From: JALHTG01 sp964653695 | Lineage (GTDB): Archaea > Thermoproteota > Bathyarchaeia > 40CM-2-53-6 > JALHTG01 | NCBI GenBank assembly: GCA_964653695.1 | Contig: CAZZFQ010000004.1 | Span: 1 to 50,075 of the forward strand | Length of the DNA: 50,075 nt | Direction: 5' to 3' | Shown: positions 1-7,926 of the stretch, one piece after another | Layout: every line of letters begins with the position of its first letter | Position numbering within the stretch: position 1 is the stretch's first letter | The notes under the pieces: model-generated | What the model was told of the DNA's origin: nothing | What the model saw: the letters and a program-made list of their open reading frames with translations, nothing else | Databases searched by the model: none | Translations under genes and position numbers: made by a program

Positions 1-365
1 GCTTTCTTGGGCAAAATCTCACACCTTCAAGTGGACAGTAATACATGTTTGGAGAAGATAGATAAGTTTTGGGTTTCCTTGACTTCGACGGCGCTTCATG
101 GGCAACGTTCTATAGGGCTTCGTGTGTGTGAGGCCTCGCGTGAGAGTCATCCTTGAGCTTTCCCTTTGCCTCCGGCAACTCAAGGGACCAGCCAAACGCT
201 TCTTTCAGCTGAAGGATTCCATTCAATGCTGTTCTGCTAGAGCTTTTTTCGAGGTTCTCATCAAGAGAGAATGGCTCATTTTCTCAATATTCCGGCGAGA
301 AAGGAAAGAAATCACTCCAATGCGGTCAACCCGCCACAATTTCCCGCGTAGCGCTGATCTTTGCT
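1..365. other. No recognisable gene
   Basis: This stretch lies downstream of the leftward DUF35 gene. Reading it on both strands gave only short, unconvincing frames. The longest, rightward from base 122, has no family resemblance and overlaps the end of the DUF35 gene. No tRNA-like fold, strong terminator or repeat was seen. Confidence 0.5.
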
Positions 366-845
366 CTAACGTGCGAAAGGCTCGAAGTACGCTATGTCGA
401 GAACCGATCCTACCCGATCTTTCTTCTCTCTGAAGACGGCCTTGACCTCCATGCCAACGTGGACCTGTTGATCGCGTATCTTTCGAACTCTGTGAATAAT
501 GCCCTCGTTCGCTCCTTCAAGTCTTATCACCGCCAAAATCTCAGGTTCAGCCAATCTATTCCCGTCAGCGTCGAAATAGCACATAGTAAATGTTTCTATC
601 TGTCCCTCACTCGCCAGCTCTGTCCATTCACCTAGGCGTTCGAAGCATCGCTCACAGTAGATCTTTGGTGGAACGTGTACCATATCGCATTTCCTACATC
701 TGACGCCAAGAATCTTTGCGTTCTCTTTGATCTCTCTGAGAAATCTCTCTCCGGCAACGCCTGCAGTATACAAGAAGTTAACAGGCATCTTGCCCTTCAC
801 GTGCTTCATGTCCTCGGCAGATTGAATCCTTTGTGTGAAGCTCAT
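366..845 (-). CDS. DUF35 OB-fold zinc-ribbon protein (thiolase partner)
   Basis: A DUF35 protein of about 159 residues. The N-terminal rubredoxin-like zinc ribbon is visible as CRKC followed about 12 residues later by CERC, and an OB-fold follows (GQIETFTMCY to the C-terminus). Members of this family bind thiolases or thiolase-fold aldolases and help position acyl-CoA substrates. A TTG lies directly before the ATG, but the ATG at 845 is preferred because GAGAGGTGA sits at ideal distance and overlaps the upstream stop. It is the last gene of a four-gene leftward operon (thiolase-like, thiolase-like, DUF35, DUF35), so it probably partners one of the two unusual thiolase-fold proteins. The family is certain; the partner and substrate are inferred. 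Confidence 0.9.
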   Translation of the reverse strand: MSFTQRIQSAEDMKHVKGKMPVNFLYTAGVAGERFLREIKENAKILGVRCRKCDMVHVPPKIYCERCFERLGEWTELASEGQIETFTMCYFDADGNRLAEPEILAVIRLEGANEGIIHRVRKIRDQQVHVGMEVKAVFREKKDRVGSVLDIAYFEPFAR

Positions 846-851
846 CAATAC

Positions 852-1361
852 TCACCTCTCAATCGGCCTGAAGTACCTGATATCCGTGATTGCGCCTGTT
901 CTCTCTTCTGGGCGTTTCCATACTGCTTGCACCTTCATCCCGAACTTGACTTTCTTGGGATCTGTCTCTCCAACTAGGTGTAGGATGCCGGCATCAGTCG
1001 TCCCGTCAATTTGAATCACAGTTGGTATCAGTGGTTCCTTGATTCTTGTTGCATCAGCTGCGATGTGACTTATTGAGTAAGTATTGACGACCCCGCTGTC
1101 TTTGAGAATAACCCAGCGATCGTTGGGCCTGAAGCACCACTCACAGAACATCCGCGGAGGAACTACTGTCCGGCCGCATTTATCGCATTGCCTTCCAACT
1201 ATCCTAGCGTTCTTCAGTTCGGCTAGATACCTGCCTATGGCGACCCCTGCAGACCAGTTGTACTTCGCTTTTGGCCAATAACCAATTGACAGTACTTTGC
1301 CCTGCTTCAAATCTTCTTCTCTAAGCGGAGTTCCTGCGTATTCCTTGATCTTGATGCTCAT
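852..1361 (-). CDS. DUF35 OB-fold zinc-ribbon protein
   Basis: A second DUF35 protein (169 residues), paralogous to the next gene downstream. The zinc ribbon shows CDKC and CEWC near residues 57-75, with the typical VVPPRMFCEWCF segment between ribbon and OB-fold. The OB-fold covers roughly residues 80-165. Its stop carries the Shine-Dalgarno sequence for the following DUF35 gene, so the two are probably translationally coupled. The order thiolase-fold, thiolase-fold, DUF35, DUF35 suggests two heteromeric pairs or one mixed complex that acts on CoA thioesters. A lipid-carrier role is less likely because these proteins normally act within thiolase or aldolase complexes. Confidence 0.9.
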   Translation of the reverse strand: MSIKIKEYAGTPLREEDLKQGKVLSIGYWPKAKYNWSAGVAIGRYLAELKNARIVGRQCDKCGRTVVPPRMFCEWCFRPNDRWVILKDSGVVNTYSISHIAADATRIKEPLIPTVIQIDGTTDAGILHLVGETDPKKVKFGMKVQAVWKRPEERTGAITDIRYFRPIER

Positions 1362-1373
1362 TTTCTCCTCCCC

Positions 1374-2549
1374 CTACGCACGCATCACCACGACCGTTCC
1401 TACTTGCATGAGATCACCCCAAGCTTGGGCCACCGCGGTCTTGGGATCTCCTGGAATCTGTCTCTTCCCAGCTTCCCTTCTGAGTTGCCAGAAGAGTTCG
1501 CAGATCTTCATCAATCCAGCAGCAGCGATCGGGTTTCCAACGCCAAGAAGTCCTCCTGACGGACATACAGGAAGCTTTCCGTCTCGTTGAGTCACACCTT
1601 CCCACACAAGGTCAGGAGCCTCTCCCTTCTTGCAGAGCATGAGTCCCTCCATGTGATGAAGCTCCTTGTAGTCGAAAGGGTCGTAGGGTTCGGCGAAGTC
1701 TATTTCCTGTCTCGGGTTCTTGATTCCAGCCATCTGATAGGCCATCTTAGCTGCGTTCTCTACGTACTGTGGATAGTAGAGATCCCTGTTAGTCCAGTAG
1801 GCTGTGTCAAGATTCCATCCTACGCCATCAATCCAGACTGGAGAATCCGTGATCTTCCTTGCCACATCCTCAGAAGCCAAGACTACGGCCGCGGCGCCGT
1901 CGCTGGTAGGGCTGATATCTAACCGTTGAACTGGCCAGACGAGAACCTCTGAGTTGAGAACGTCCTCAACAGTAATCTTCTGTGCTAGCTGAGCGCACGG
2001 GTGATCCATTGCGTTTTTCTTGTTCTTGACAGAGACGGCTGCGATCTTCTCCTTCGGTATCTTGTGCACATGCATATACCTGTGCATCTCAAGTGCGAAG
2101 ATCCACACCAAGTTCGGGCCTAGTGGGCGCTCGGTGAAGTTGTCGAAGATCGTTAGAAAGGCGGCCTGCGGATGGGGCCTGCAGCTTGACATCTTCTCTT
2201 CGCAGACAACGAGGCACGTGTCGAAGAGTCCAGAAGCCACATGTTGCCACCCATGAATCGGTGCGAATACACCTGTGCCTCCTCCCACGTAGTTTCTCAT
2301 GTATGGTTTTCTCCAAGCTCCGGCCCCGTCGATAAGATACTCTCCCTTCATGTGAACACCGTCGAATGCGTCCGGTGCTGACCCCATCGTAACGCTCTCT
2401 ATGTCCTCTATCCTTAGACCGCACGAGTCGACGGCCATTCTTGCAGCTTCGTATGCCAGTTCCTTTCCCGTCTCCTGTGCTCTACGCATGAACTTTGTCA
2501 TCCCGGCGCCGACGACTGCAACTCTCTTCTTTATCAACAAGCCATTCAA
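1374..2549 (-). CDS. Thiolase-fold protein lacking the catalytic Cys and His
   Basis: A 391-residue SCP2/acetyl-CoA-acetyltransferase-like protein with the full thiolase length and topology. Compared with the intact thiolase at 3877-5052, the nucleophile region (CASSG there) reads GGGTG near residue 90, the HDCF motif reads YDPF, and GHP near the C-terminus reads GNP. Three residues expected for thiolysis or Claisen condensation are therefore changed together, while the fold-defining glycines remain. Thiolase-fold proteins of this kind that pair with DUF35 include the Ltp2 retro-aldolases of steroid side-chain degradation. The start overlaps the stop of the upstream paralogue by 4 bp, which indicates co-translation. 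Aldolase-type C-C cleavage or a structural role is inferred. Confidence 0.85.
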   Translation of the reverse strand: MNGLLIKKRVAVVGAGMTKFMRRAQETGKELAYEAARMAVDSCGLRIEDIESVTMGSAPDAFDGVHMKGEYLIDGAGAWRKPYMRNYVGGGTGVFAPIHGWQHVASGLFDTCLVVCEEKMSSCRPHPQAAFLTIFDNFTERPLGPNLVWIFALEMHRYMHVHKIPKEKIAAVSVKNKKNAMDHPCAQLAQKITVEDVLNSEVLVWPVQRLDISPTSDGAAAVVLASEDVARKITDSPVWIDGVGWNLDTAYWTNRDLYYPQYVENAAKMAYQMAGIKNPRQEIDFAEPYDPFDYKELHHMEGLMLCKKGEAPDLVWEGVTQRDGKLPVCPSGGLLGVGNPIAAAGLMKICELFWQLRREAGKRQIPGDPKTAVAQAWGDLMQVGTVVVMRA

Positions 2550-3703
2550 CTCCCCTCAGAAGTCAGGATCATAGCTGCACCACTCGCAGTTGGAATCCCT
2601 CTCCAACATTGAACAAATCCTGTTCGAGCGTTTTTCACTTGGTGCTCACCTGCCCGGTTCCGTAGTTGCAGAACCGTTTCGCAAAGCCTTTGGAGACCAG
2701 CCATCTCAAAGGTGTACCCCATTCCCAAGCTTCCTCCAGAAGCGTTCACTGGGATCTCACCGTCAGGCGCGGTTACCCCCTTCTCTGTGAGAACACCTGC
2801 CTCCCCTTCCTTGCAGAATCCCATAGCTTCAAGATGCTGAAGCTCCTTGTAGGAAAATGAATCGTCGATCTCAAGTAGGTCTAAGTCCTTCGGCCGAACA
2901 TCCTTCGCCATTTTGAACGTCTTGTCCGCAGCTACCTTCGCATATGTCGCTTCCCCCCATTCTCTTGCCTCCAAACACGGAGTGTCCGAGCACCATCCCA
3001 GTCCAAGGATCCACACAGGATCATCACAGAAGTCTTTGGCTTTCTCCTCGGACGCTAGGACGACTACGGCGGCGCCGTCGGCAGGCTCGGCAATATCCAT
3101 CTTGCCTAGGGGAAAGCAAACAGCTTCAGAAGCCAGTACATCTTGGGCCGTCGTTTGGGAGGCGTATGCTGCGTACGGATTTTCTAGCGCGTTCCTTCGA
3201 TTCTTCTCAACCACCCTTGCGCATTGTTCTCGAGTGTTACCGCTTTCGTGTAGGTATCTCATCATTTCTAGTCCTGCAACGAAGTATGGATCTGGGCCCA
3301 AAGGTCTCACATATACTGGGTCGAGTGCCAAGCTCATTATGTTCCGAATCGAGACTATCTCTGAGGGTTTGCTGTGGGCTTCGACGGCCGCCACATCAAT
3401 GAGTCCAGTTGAGATCTGCATGTATGCCGTTATTAGGCTGTAGAGTCCATCTGCGGATATTGTGCAGACAGGTTTCAAGGATGCGCCGATTTGATCTGGC
3501 ACGTATTCGTCGAATATGCTTGTTCCTTCCCAGAAGTCCTCTGATGAGCAGATGAAGCTCTGCACATCTCTTCGAGGGTCTACTCCTGCGTCGTTGTAGG
3601 CCTTGACAGCGGCCTCAAACATCATCTCTTTATATGACAGGTCGGGTGCTATCGACCTGAGCTGCGTCATCCCGACACCGATCACTGCGACCCTAGGTGC
3701 CAT
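2546..3703 (-). CDS. Thiolase-fold protein with altered active site
   Basis: The first gene of the leftward operon, 385 residues, of the SCP2-like thiolase superfamily. The nucleophile position falls in VCTISADG, where Ile or Ser aligns with the usual Cys; the only nearby Cys is two to three residues off register. HDCF is replaced by DDSF, and the GHP motif near the C-terminus reads GYT, so a Tyr stands where the catalytic His is expected. Ltp2 aldolases use tyrosines instead of the Cys/His pair, so this Tyr deserves comparison. An ATG start is supported by GGTG upstream, and a TATA-like TCTTAAATTAG lies about 45 bp upstream. It probably forms a heteromer with the next gene and the two DUF35 proteins. 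Confidence 0.85.
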   Translation of the reverse strand: MAPRVAVIGVGMTQLRSIAPDLSYKEMMFEAAVKAYNDAGVDPRRDVQSFICSSEDFWEGTSIFDEYVPDQIGASLKPVCTISADGLYSLITAYMQISTGLIDVAAVEAHSKPSEIVSIRNIMSLALDPVYVRPLGPDPYFVAGLEMMRYLHESGNTREQCARVVEKNRRNALENPYAAYASQTTAQDVLASEAVCFPLGKMDIAEPADGAAVVVLASEEKAKDFCDDPVWILGLGWCSDTPCLEAREWGEATYAKVAADKTFKMAKDVRPKDLDLLEIDDSFSYKELQHLEAMGFCKEGEAGVLTEKGVTAPDGEIPVNASGGSLGMGYTFEMAGLQRLCETVLQLRNRAGEHQVKNARTGFVQCWRGIPTASGAAMILTSEGS

Positions 3704-3876
3704 CCTTTCACCATCGGAACTGGCTTCAGGTAATCCTCATTTTCTAATTTAAGACGATCGACAATCATGACAAACTTAGCAATGCCTAGAGAGGGCCGAC
3801 TGAGACGAGTGCTGTGCCTCAATGAAAGGATTATACGCCTAGTGCTTTCAATGTCAAACCATTCAAGTGGTAGAGC
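3704..3876. promoter_or_regulatory. Divergent promoter region of two thiolase/DUF35 operons
   Basis: This 173-bp spacer separates the leftward and rightward thiolase modules. GGATTATACG at about 3829-3838 fits a TATA box for the rightward gene at 3877. The reverse complement of 3742-3752 (TCTTAAATTAG) fits one for the leftward gene. Shared control of the two modules is plausible but not shown. Confidence 0.45.
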
Positions 3877-5052
3877 TTGAAGAGGAGACCTCTAGCATCG
3901 ATAGTTTCAGTAGGCCTTTCCAAGTTCGGGATATTGGAAGGAAAATACTCTAGAGAGATTTTCCTTGACGCTGCGAGAGAAGCTTTTGACAGTTGCTCGA
4001 ACCTTGATCCGAAGAGAAATGTAAAGGCACTATTTGTCGGACAGATGTCTGAGTCATTCGAGCATCAGGGGCATGTAGCACCCTCGCTGTCAGATTGGAT
4101 GGGTCTTCTACCCATTCCTGCGATCAGAATCGAGGCGGCGTGTGCCTCCTCGGGTGCGGCCCTGAGATGTGCGATTTTCGCAATCATGTCTGGAGCATAT
4201 GACATCGTGGCAGTAGGCGGCGTGGAAAAGATGACCCACCGGGCCACCTCTGACGTAACAGAATACTTGGCTATGGCTTCCGATTTTCCAATGGAACAAT
4301 GGCACGGTATAACGTTTCCGGCGATCTTCGGATTGATTGCTACTGCCCACATGCACAAATACGGAACGACTGAGGAGCAGATGGCCATGGTCGCGGTAAA
4401 GAATCACCACCACGGATGCCTCAACCCTAAGGCTCAGATGCAGACCGAGATTACGGTGAAGCAGGTAATGGAATCCAAACCGATAGCGTGGCCGCTGAAG
4501 CTATTTGACTGCTCTTTGATCAGCGATGGAGCAAGCTGCTTGGTCATCACCAGACCCGATATCGCTAGACGTTTCACCGACACCCCCGTAGATATTGTTG
4601 GTACTGGGCAAGCCAGTGACACGATAGGGCTCTATGAAAGAGATGACATAACCTTCATGCAAGTCGCTCGATTGGCTGCCAAGCAAGCCTATGAGATGTG
4701 GGGCAAGACGCCTCGTAGCATAGATGTCGCGGAGGTGCACGATTGCTTTACGATAGCGGAGATAGTTGCATACGAGGATCTGGGTTTCTGTGCACCAGGC
4801 GAAGGAGGAAAGCTAGTTGAGGAAGGAGAGACACAGCTGGGTGGGAGAATCCCGGTAAACACGAGTGGCGGCCTCAAGGCCAAGGGGCATCCTGTCGGAG
4901 CGACTGGTGCTGCGCAAGCGTGCGAGATCTATCTTCAACTGACTGGGCAGGCTGAAGGGCGACAAGTCGAAGATGCGAGCATAGGCTTGACCCATAATAT
5001 CGGTGGCTCGGGGTCGACTGGGGTCGTCCACATCTTCAGGAGAAGAGGTTGA
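3877..5052 (+). CDS. Thiolase (acetyl-CoA C-acyltransferase, archaeal SCP2-like type)
   Basis: A 391-residue thiolase with an apparently complete active site: nucleophile Cys89 in AACASSG, His288 in VHDCF, His338 in KGHPVGATG and a C-terminal THNIGGSG (His373). It should catalyse reversible thiolysis of 3-ketoacyl-CoA or condensation of two acyl-CoAs. In archaea such enzymes act with DUF35 proteins, and a DUF35 gene follows immediately with overlap. No HMG-CoA synthase is adjacent, so the mevalonate-type complex is not supported; fatty or branched acyl-CoA degradation fits the nearby acyl-CoA genes better. The TTG start at 3877 is the only start that gives the normal N-terminus; an upstream ATG at 3851 runs into a stop. 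Confidence 0.92.
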   Translation: MKRRPLASIVSVGLSKFGILEGKYSREIFLDAAREAFDSCSNLDPKRNVKALFVGQMSESFEHQGHVAPSLSDWMGLLPIPAIRIEAACASSGAALRCAIFAIMSGAYDIVAVGGVEKMTHRATSDVTEYLAMASDFPMEQWHGITFPAIFGLIATAHMHKYGTTEEQMAMVAVKNHHHGCLNPKAQMQTEITVKQVMESKPIAWPLKLFDCSLISDGASCLVITRPDIARRFTDTPVDIVGTGQASDTIGLYERDDITFMQVARLAAKQAYEMWGKTPRSIDVAEVHDCFTIAEIVAYEDLGFCAPGEGGKLVEEGETQLGGRIPVNTSGGLKAKGHPVGATGAAQACEIYLQLTGQAEGRQVEDASIGLTHNIGGSGSTGVVHIFRRRG

Positions 5053-5059
5053 TACGGAC

Positions 5060-5533
5060 TTGGAATCCCCCCTAACACTTGAGAGTTTCTACGAATTCTG
5101 CGCCCAGAACAAGTTGATGGGCGCAAGATGCAAATCGTGCGGAGCAATTCTGGTACCACCTAGAGCCGTCTGCCCCAAATGCGGCTCAACAGATACGCAA
5201 TGGACAGAGCTTAAAGGAACTGGAAAGCTCTTGACGTACTCAGTGGTGCATGTGGCCCCGCGAGCCTTTCAGCCATTCGTACCCTACGCGGTTGGGATAG
5301 TCCTGCTCACTGAGGGTGCTAGGCTCCCAGGAATGATCCGAACTGATCTGAAAGATCTCAGGATAGGATTGGTCCTGAAGGCCGCCTTTGACCCTGCTCA
5401 GTCAGAGAGCTGGCCTTCTTGGGCAAGATACTACTTTGTGAGAGCCGGCACTCTGAGAGAGTACACAGGTCACTCATGTTGGCGGAAACATCCAAGTGGA
5501 CTAGCGCTTCCGTCTTTTCATGAAGCACTTTGA
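5060..5533 (+). CDS. DUF35 OB-fold zinc-ribbon protein, partner of the intact thiolase
   Basis: A DUF35 protein with zinc-ribbon cysteines CKSC and CPKC, then the OB-fold. The frame is open from a GTG at 5003 inside the thiolase, but that start adds about 19 non-family residues. A TTG at 5060 with AGGAGAAGAGG about 11 bp upstream gives 157 residues and a typical N-terminus, so it is preferred. The thiolase stop lies within this initiation region, so translation is probably coupled. The C-terminus runs about 30 residues beyond the OB-fold and has no recognised motif. The protein probably acts as the acyl-CoA-binding subunit of the preceding thiolase. Confidence 0.85.
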   Translation: MESPLTLESFYEFCAQNKLMGARCKSCGAILVPPRAVCPKCGSTDTQWTELKGTGKLLTYSVVHVAPRAFQPFVPYAVGIVLLTEGARLPGMIRTDLKDLRIGLVLKAAFDPAQSESWPSWARYYFVRAGTLREYTGHSCWRKHPSGLALPSFHEAL

Positions 5534-5649
5534 AGAAAATTGACACAGCGATGACACCTGCAAGTGCGTCTACAATCGACTCCTAAGGATCACGGGGCAT
5601 TCGCAGAAGACATCGCTGCAATTGCTCCGATCCTTCGGAAGCAACCAAG

Positions 5650-7896
5650 TTATGACAGTAATCTTCGAATTAGTCTCAGCACCAGTAGAGGAGAGATTAT
5701 CATCGTGCTCAAAACCAATGTTCCAGTTGAAACCATGGCTATGAACTCTGCGATGCTTATTTGACCGATGTAGAGAAACACGTATGACATCCCGAGGGCG
5801 AGGAGTGAAACGAGCCAGACTAAGGCCAGAGGCCTCAACGACATTCCGCTCTTCTTTCGTTTGTCGTCTGCTTTGACTGCGCCAAGGGCGATAATAGGCG
5901 ACGCGTATAGAAGCCCGAGGAGTGAACCTGAGACCAGGCCTGCCATAAGTACTCCGATCTCTGATTGTGGCTGGCAGATGTCGAACAGGGCTTGTCCGAG
6001 GCTGAGTGATCCAAGTAGTGGAGACAGTAGGACTCTTACGGCGGCTCTGGCAGTATCGCTTGCCGATATGAGTTCTGCTAGAGACGGGCTGAACGAGTAG
6101 TAGAACGCGTTGAATGCCTTCATGAACTGTGATCCCGCAAAGCTGCTCAATACGCGGCGATCTCTAAACTCTCTTAGAAACTGCACATGTGGTGAGAGCT
6201 CTGACTCGTATGCGGCTGAAGCTATGAGACATCTGCCCGGCGTTACAGCACGAGTCGTGGTTGTTGTCGCGGTGGTGGTTGCCGATGTAGTGGAGGTTGT
6301 GGTGGATACGGATGTTGAAGTTATGGTCGTTGTCGTCGTTGTGCTTGTGGAGCTGACGCTGTAGAAAGTCGTGGTTGTACTGACCGATACTGTCCAAATG
6401 TAGCTTGTCGAGGTGGCTAGGAACGTGAATATCGACATCGTATACGTGAACCCAACAGTCGTGTTTGTCGTCGTGGTCGTAGCCATCGCCGTGTAGATGA
6501 AGGACGTACTGGTTACAGGTATCCACGTGACGGTCGTGGTCCACGTGGATAGCGTAGAAGTTGTTGTGGTCGTATAGACCACCAAGGTTCCAGTTCTCGT
6601 CGTTGTTGCCGACGCAGTTGTTACAACGAACAAGAGTGGGCTCATTAGCGGGAAGAAGTCTTTGCTGTTCTTCGGACCGGAAAGCGTGTACGGAGTATCT
6701 CCGATTCCGTCGTTGTTGTTGTCGAAGCCGCTGTAGGCTGACCAGTAGTTTCCTCTCGAACCATCGTCCCATGCTATCGTTGTGCCATTGTCCCATGCTT
6801 GGATACCGGCCGGCTGTATACAGGGCAGCGAGTGAAGACCATTGTTTCTTATGTCGTTTCGATAGGTCTGGCACAGAGTCGTGACGTTTCCAAGTTTAGA
6901 GCCTACAACTATTCCTGCGAAGTCGTTGAGGTATATATCATTGAAGGTGATTCGCACGTTCCTTGCGCTCTGCATGAAGATTCCGGTGCCATTCGTGGCG
7001 GCGCTGTGTATCCTATTGTTGTAGATGGTGATGTCTTTGTTCTCGTAGTCTAGGCTTGTGTCATTGGACCTCCGCAAATATATGTTTCCTCCTGTTCCGT
7101 TTGTGGCTCTCTGATAGTTTGCATACATGATGTTTCCAGCGATCTCCAAGCTCTGAACGTGGTCCAGTCTGATCGCTGAGAGATGACAGTTGTATATCGT
7201 GTTGTCCCTGATCTTGTTGTCTATGTTCATAGAGCTTCCAATGGAACCGTTGATGACTATGCCTTCTCCCCTATTGAAAGGGGGAGAAGGAGGTCCGATC
7301 TTGTATATGGTGTTCCGCGATATCTCGTTCCTTTGGCATCCTTGCCTTAGGCAAACCGCGGACTCCGAATTCTCATAGATCTCGTTGTCAGTGATCATGT
7401 TTCCCTCAGCTGCGCTGATGAGTATGCTGGCAGAATTGTATCGTATTATGTTGAAGGTAATTATGTTGTTGAAGGAGCCGTATGCACTGATCGCTGTTCT
7501 GGCGTTCATCATATAACAGTAGCTGATGGTGCTTGGTCTGGTCGCACTGTAAAGGTAGATTCCTGCCCACTTGTTGCGATCGGTTCCGCCATCCTTCCAA
7601 GCGAATGTGATACGGTTCCCTGCTGTTCCAGAAGCTGCCAGCTTACCTCGTACCGTTAGGTTATAGTAGCCGTCGAAGTAGACTATTACCCCTGGCTCTA
7701 TGGTCAGGCTCTCATCGGTTGGGATAGTGACGTCTCTCTTTACGTGAAACGGGCTGTCAATAATCCTCCAGACCCCTCTTACAATTCCGTCAGAAGGATT
7801 CACGTCAGTTCCATAAGCTATTCTTATCTGCTCAATCATGAGTGATGAAACGATAATTCCCACGGCTATTAGGATAAGCAGCCAACATCTTCTCAT
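5650..7896 (-). CDS. NosD-like beta-helix surface protein with Thr-rich stalk and CFI-box anchor
   Basis: A secreted, membrane-anchored protein of about 748 residues. An N-terminal hydrophobic segment precedes a parallel beta-helix (roughly residues 50-430) with many N-x-I and 'NxIxxN' turns and the archaeal NosD-type ending GNYWSAYSG...DGIGDTPY. A Thr/Ser-rich stalk of about 130 residues follows. The CFI-box begins CLIASAAYESEL near residue 556 and includes FRDRRVLSSFAGSQ and FNAFYYSFSP; then come several membrane segments, two more than in the four neighbours. ATG at 7896 is chosen over TTG at 7920 because GGAG lies at good distance. It is the last gene of the five-gene operon. Beta-helix proteins often bind or cleave polysaccharides; the substrate is unknown. 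Confidence 0.88.
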   Translation of the reverse strand: MRRCWLLILIAVGIIVSSLMIEQIRIAYGTDVNPSDGIVRGVWRIIDSPFHVKRDVTIPTDESLTIEPGVIVYFDGYYNLTVRGKLAASGTAGNRITFAWKDGGTDRNKWAGIYLYSATRPSTISYCYMMNARTAISAYGSFNNIITFNIIRYNSASILISAAEGNMITDNEIYENSESAVCLRQGCQRNEISRNTIYKIGPPSPPFNRGEGIVINGSIGSSMNIDNKIRDNTIYNCHLSAIRLDHVQSLEIAGNIMYANYQRATNGTGGNIYLRRSNDTSLDYENKDITIYNNRIHSAATNGTGIFMQSARNVRITFNDIYLNDFAGIVVGSKLGNVTTLCQTYRNDIRNNGLHSLPCIQPAGIQAWDNGTTIAWDDGSRGNYWSAYSGFDNNNDGIGDTPYTLSGPKNSKDFFPLMSPLLFVVTTASATTTRTGTLVVYTTTTTSTLSTWTTTVTWIPVTSTSFIYTAMATTTTTNTTVGFTYTMSIFTFLATSTSYIWTVSVSTTTTFYSVSSTSTTTTTTITSTSVSTTTSTTSATTTATTTTTRAVTPGRCLIASAAYESELSPHVQFLREFRDRRVLSSFAGSQFMKAFNAFYYSFSPSLAELISASDTARAAVRVLLSPLLGSLSLGQALFDICQPQSEIGVLMAGLVSGSLLGLLYASPIIALGAVKADDKRKKSGMSLRPLALVWLVSLLALGMSYVFLYIGQISIAEFIAMVSTGTLVLSTMIISPLLVLRLIRRLLS

Positions 7897-7926
7897 TGAG
7901 ACAGCTCCGCGCGAGACCAATTGAGG

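Noticed and set aside
122..433. Rightward 103-codon frame at the left edge
   Set aside because: No family similarity; overlaps the DUF35 gene end antisense.
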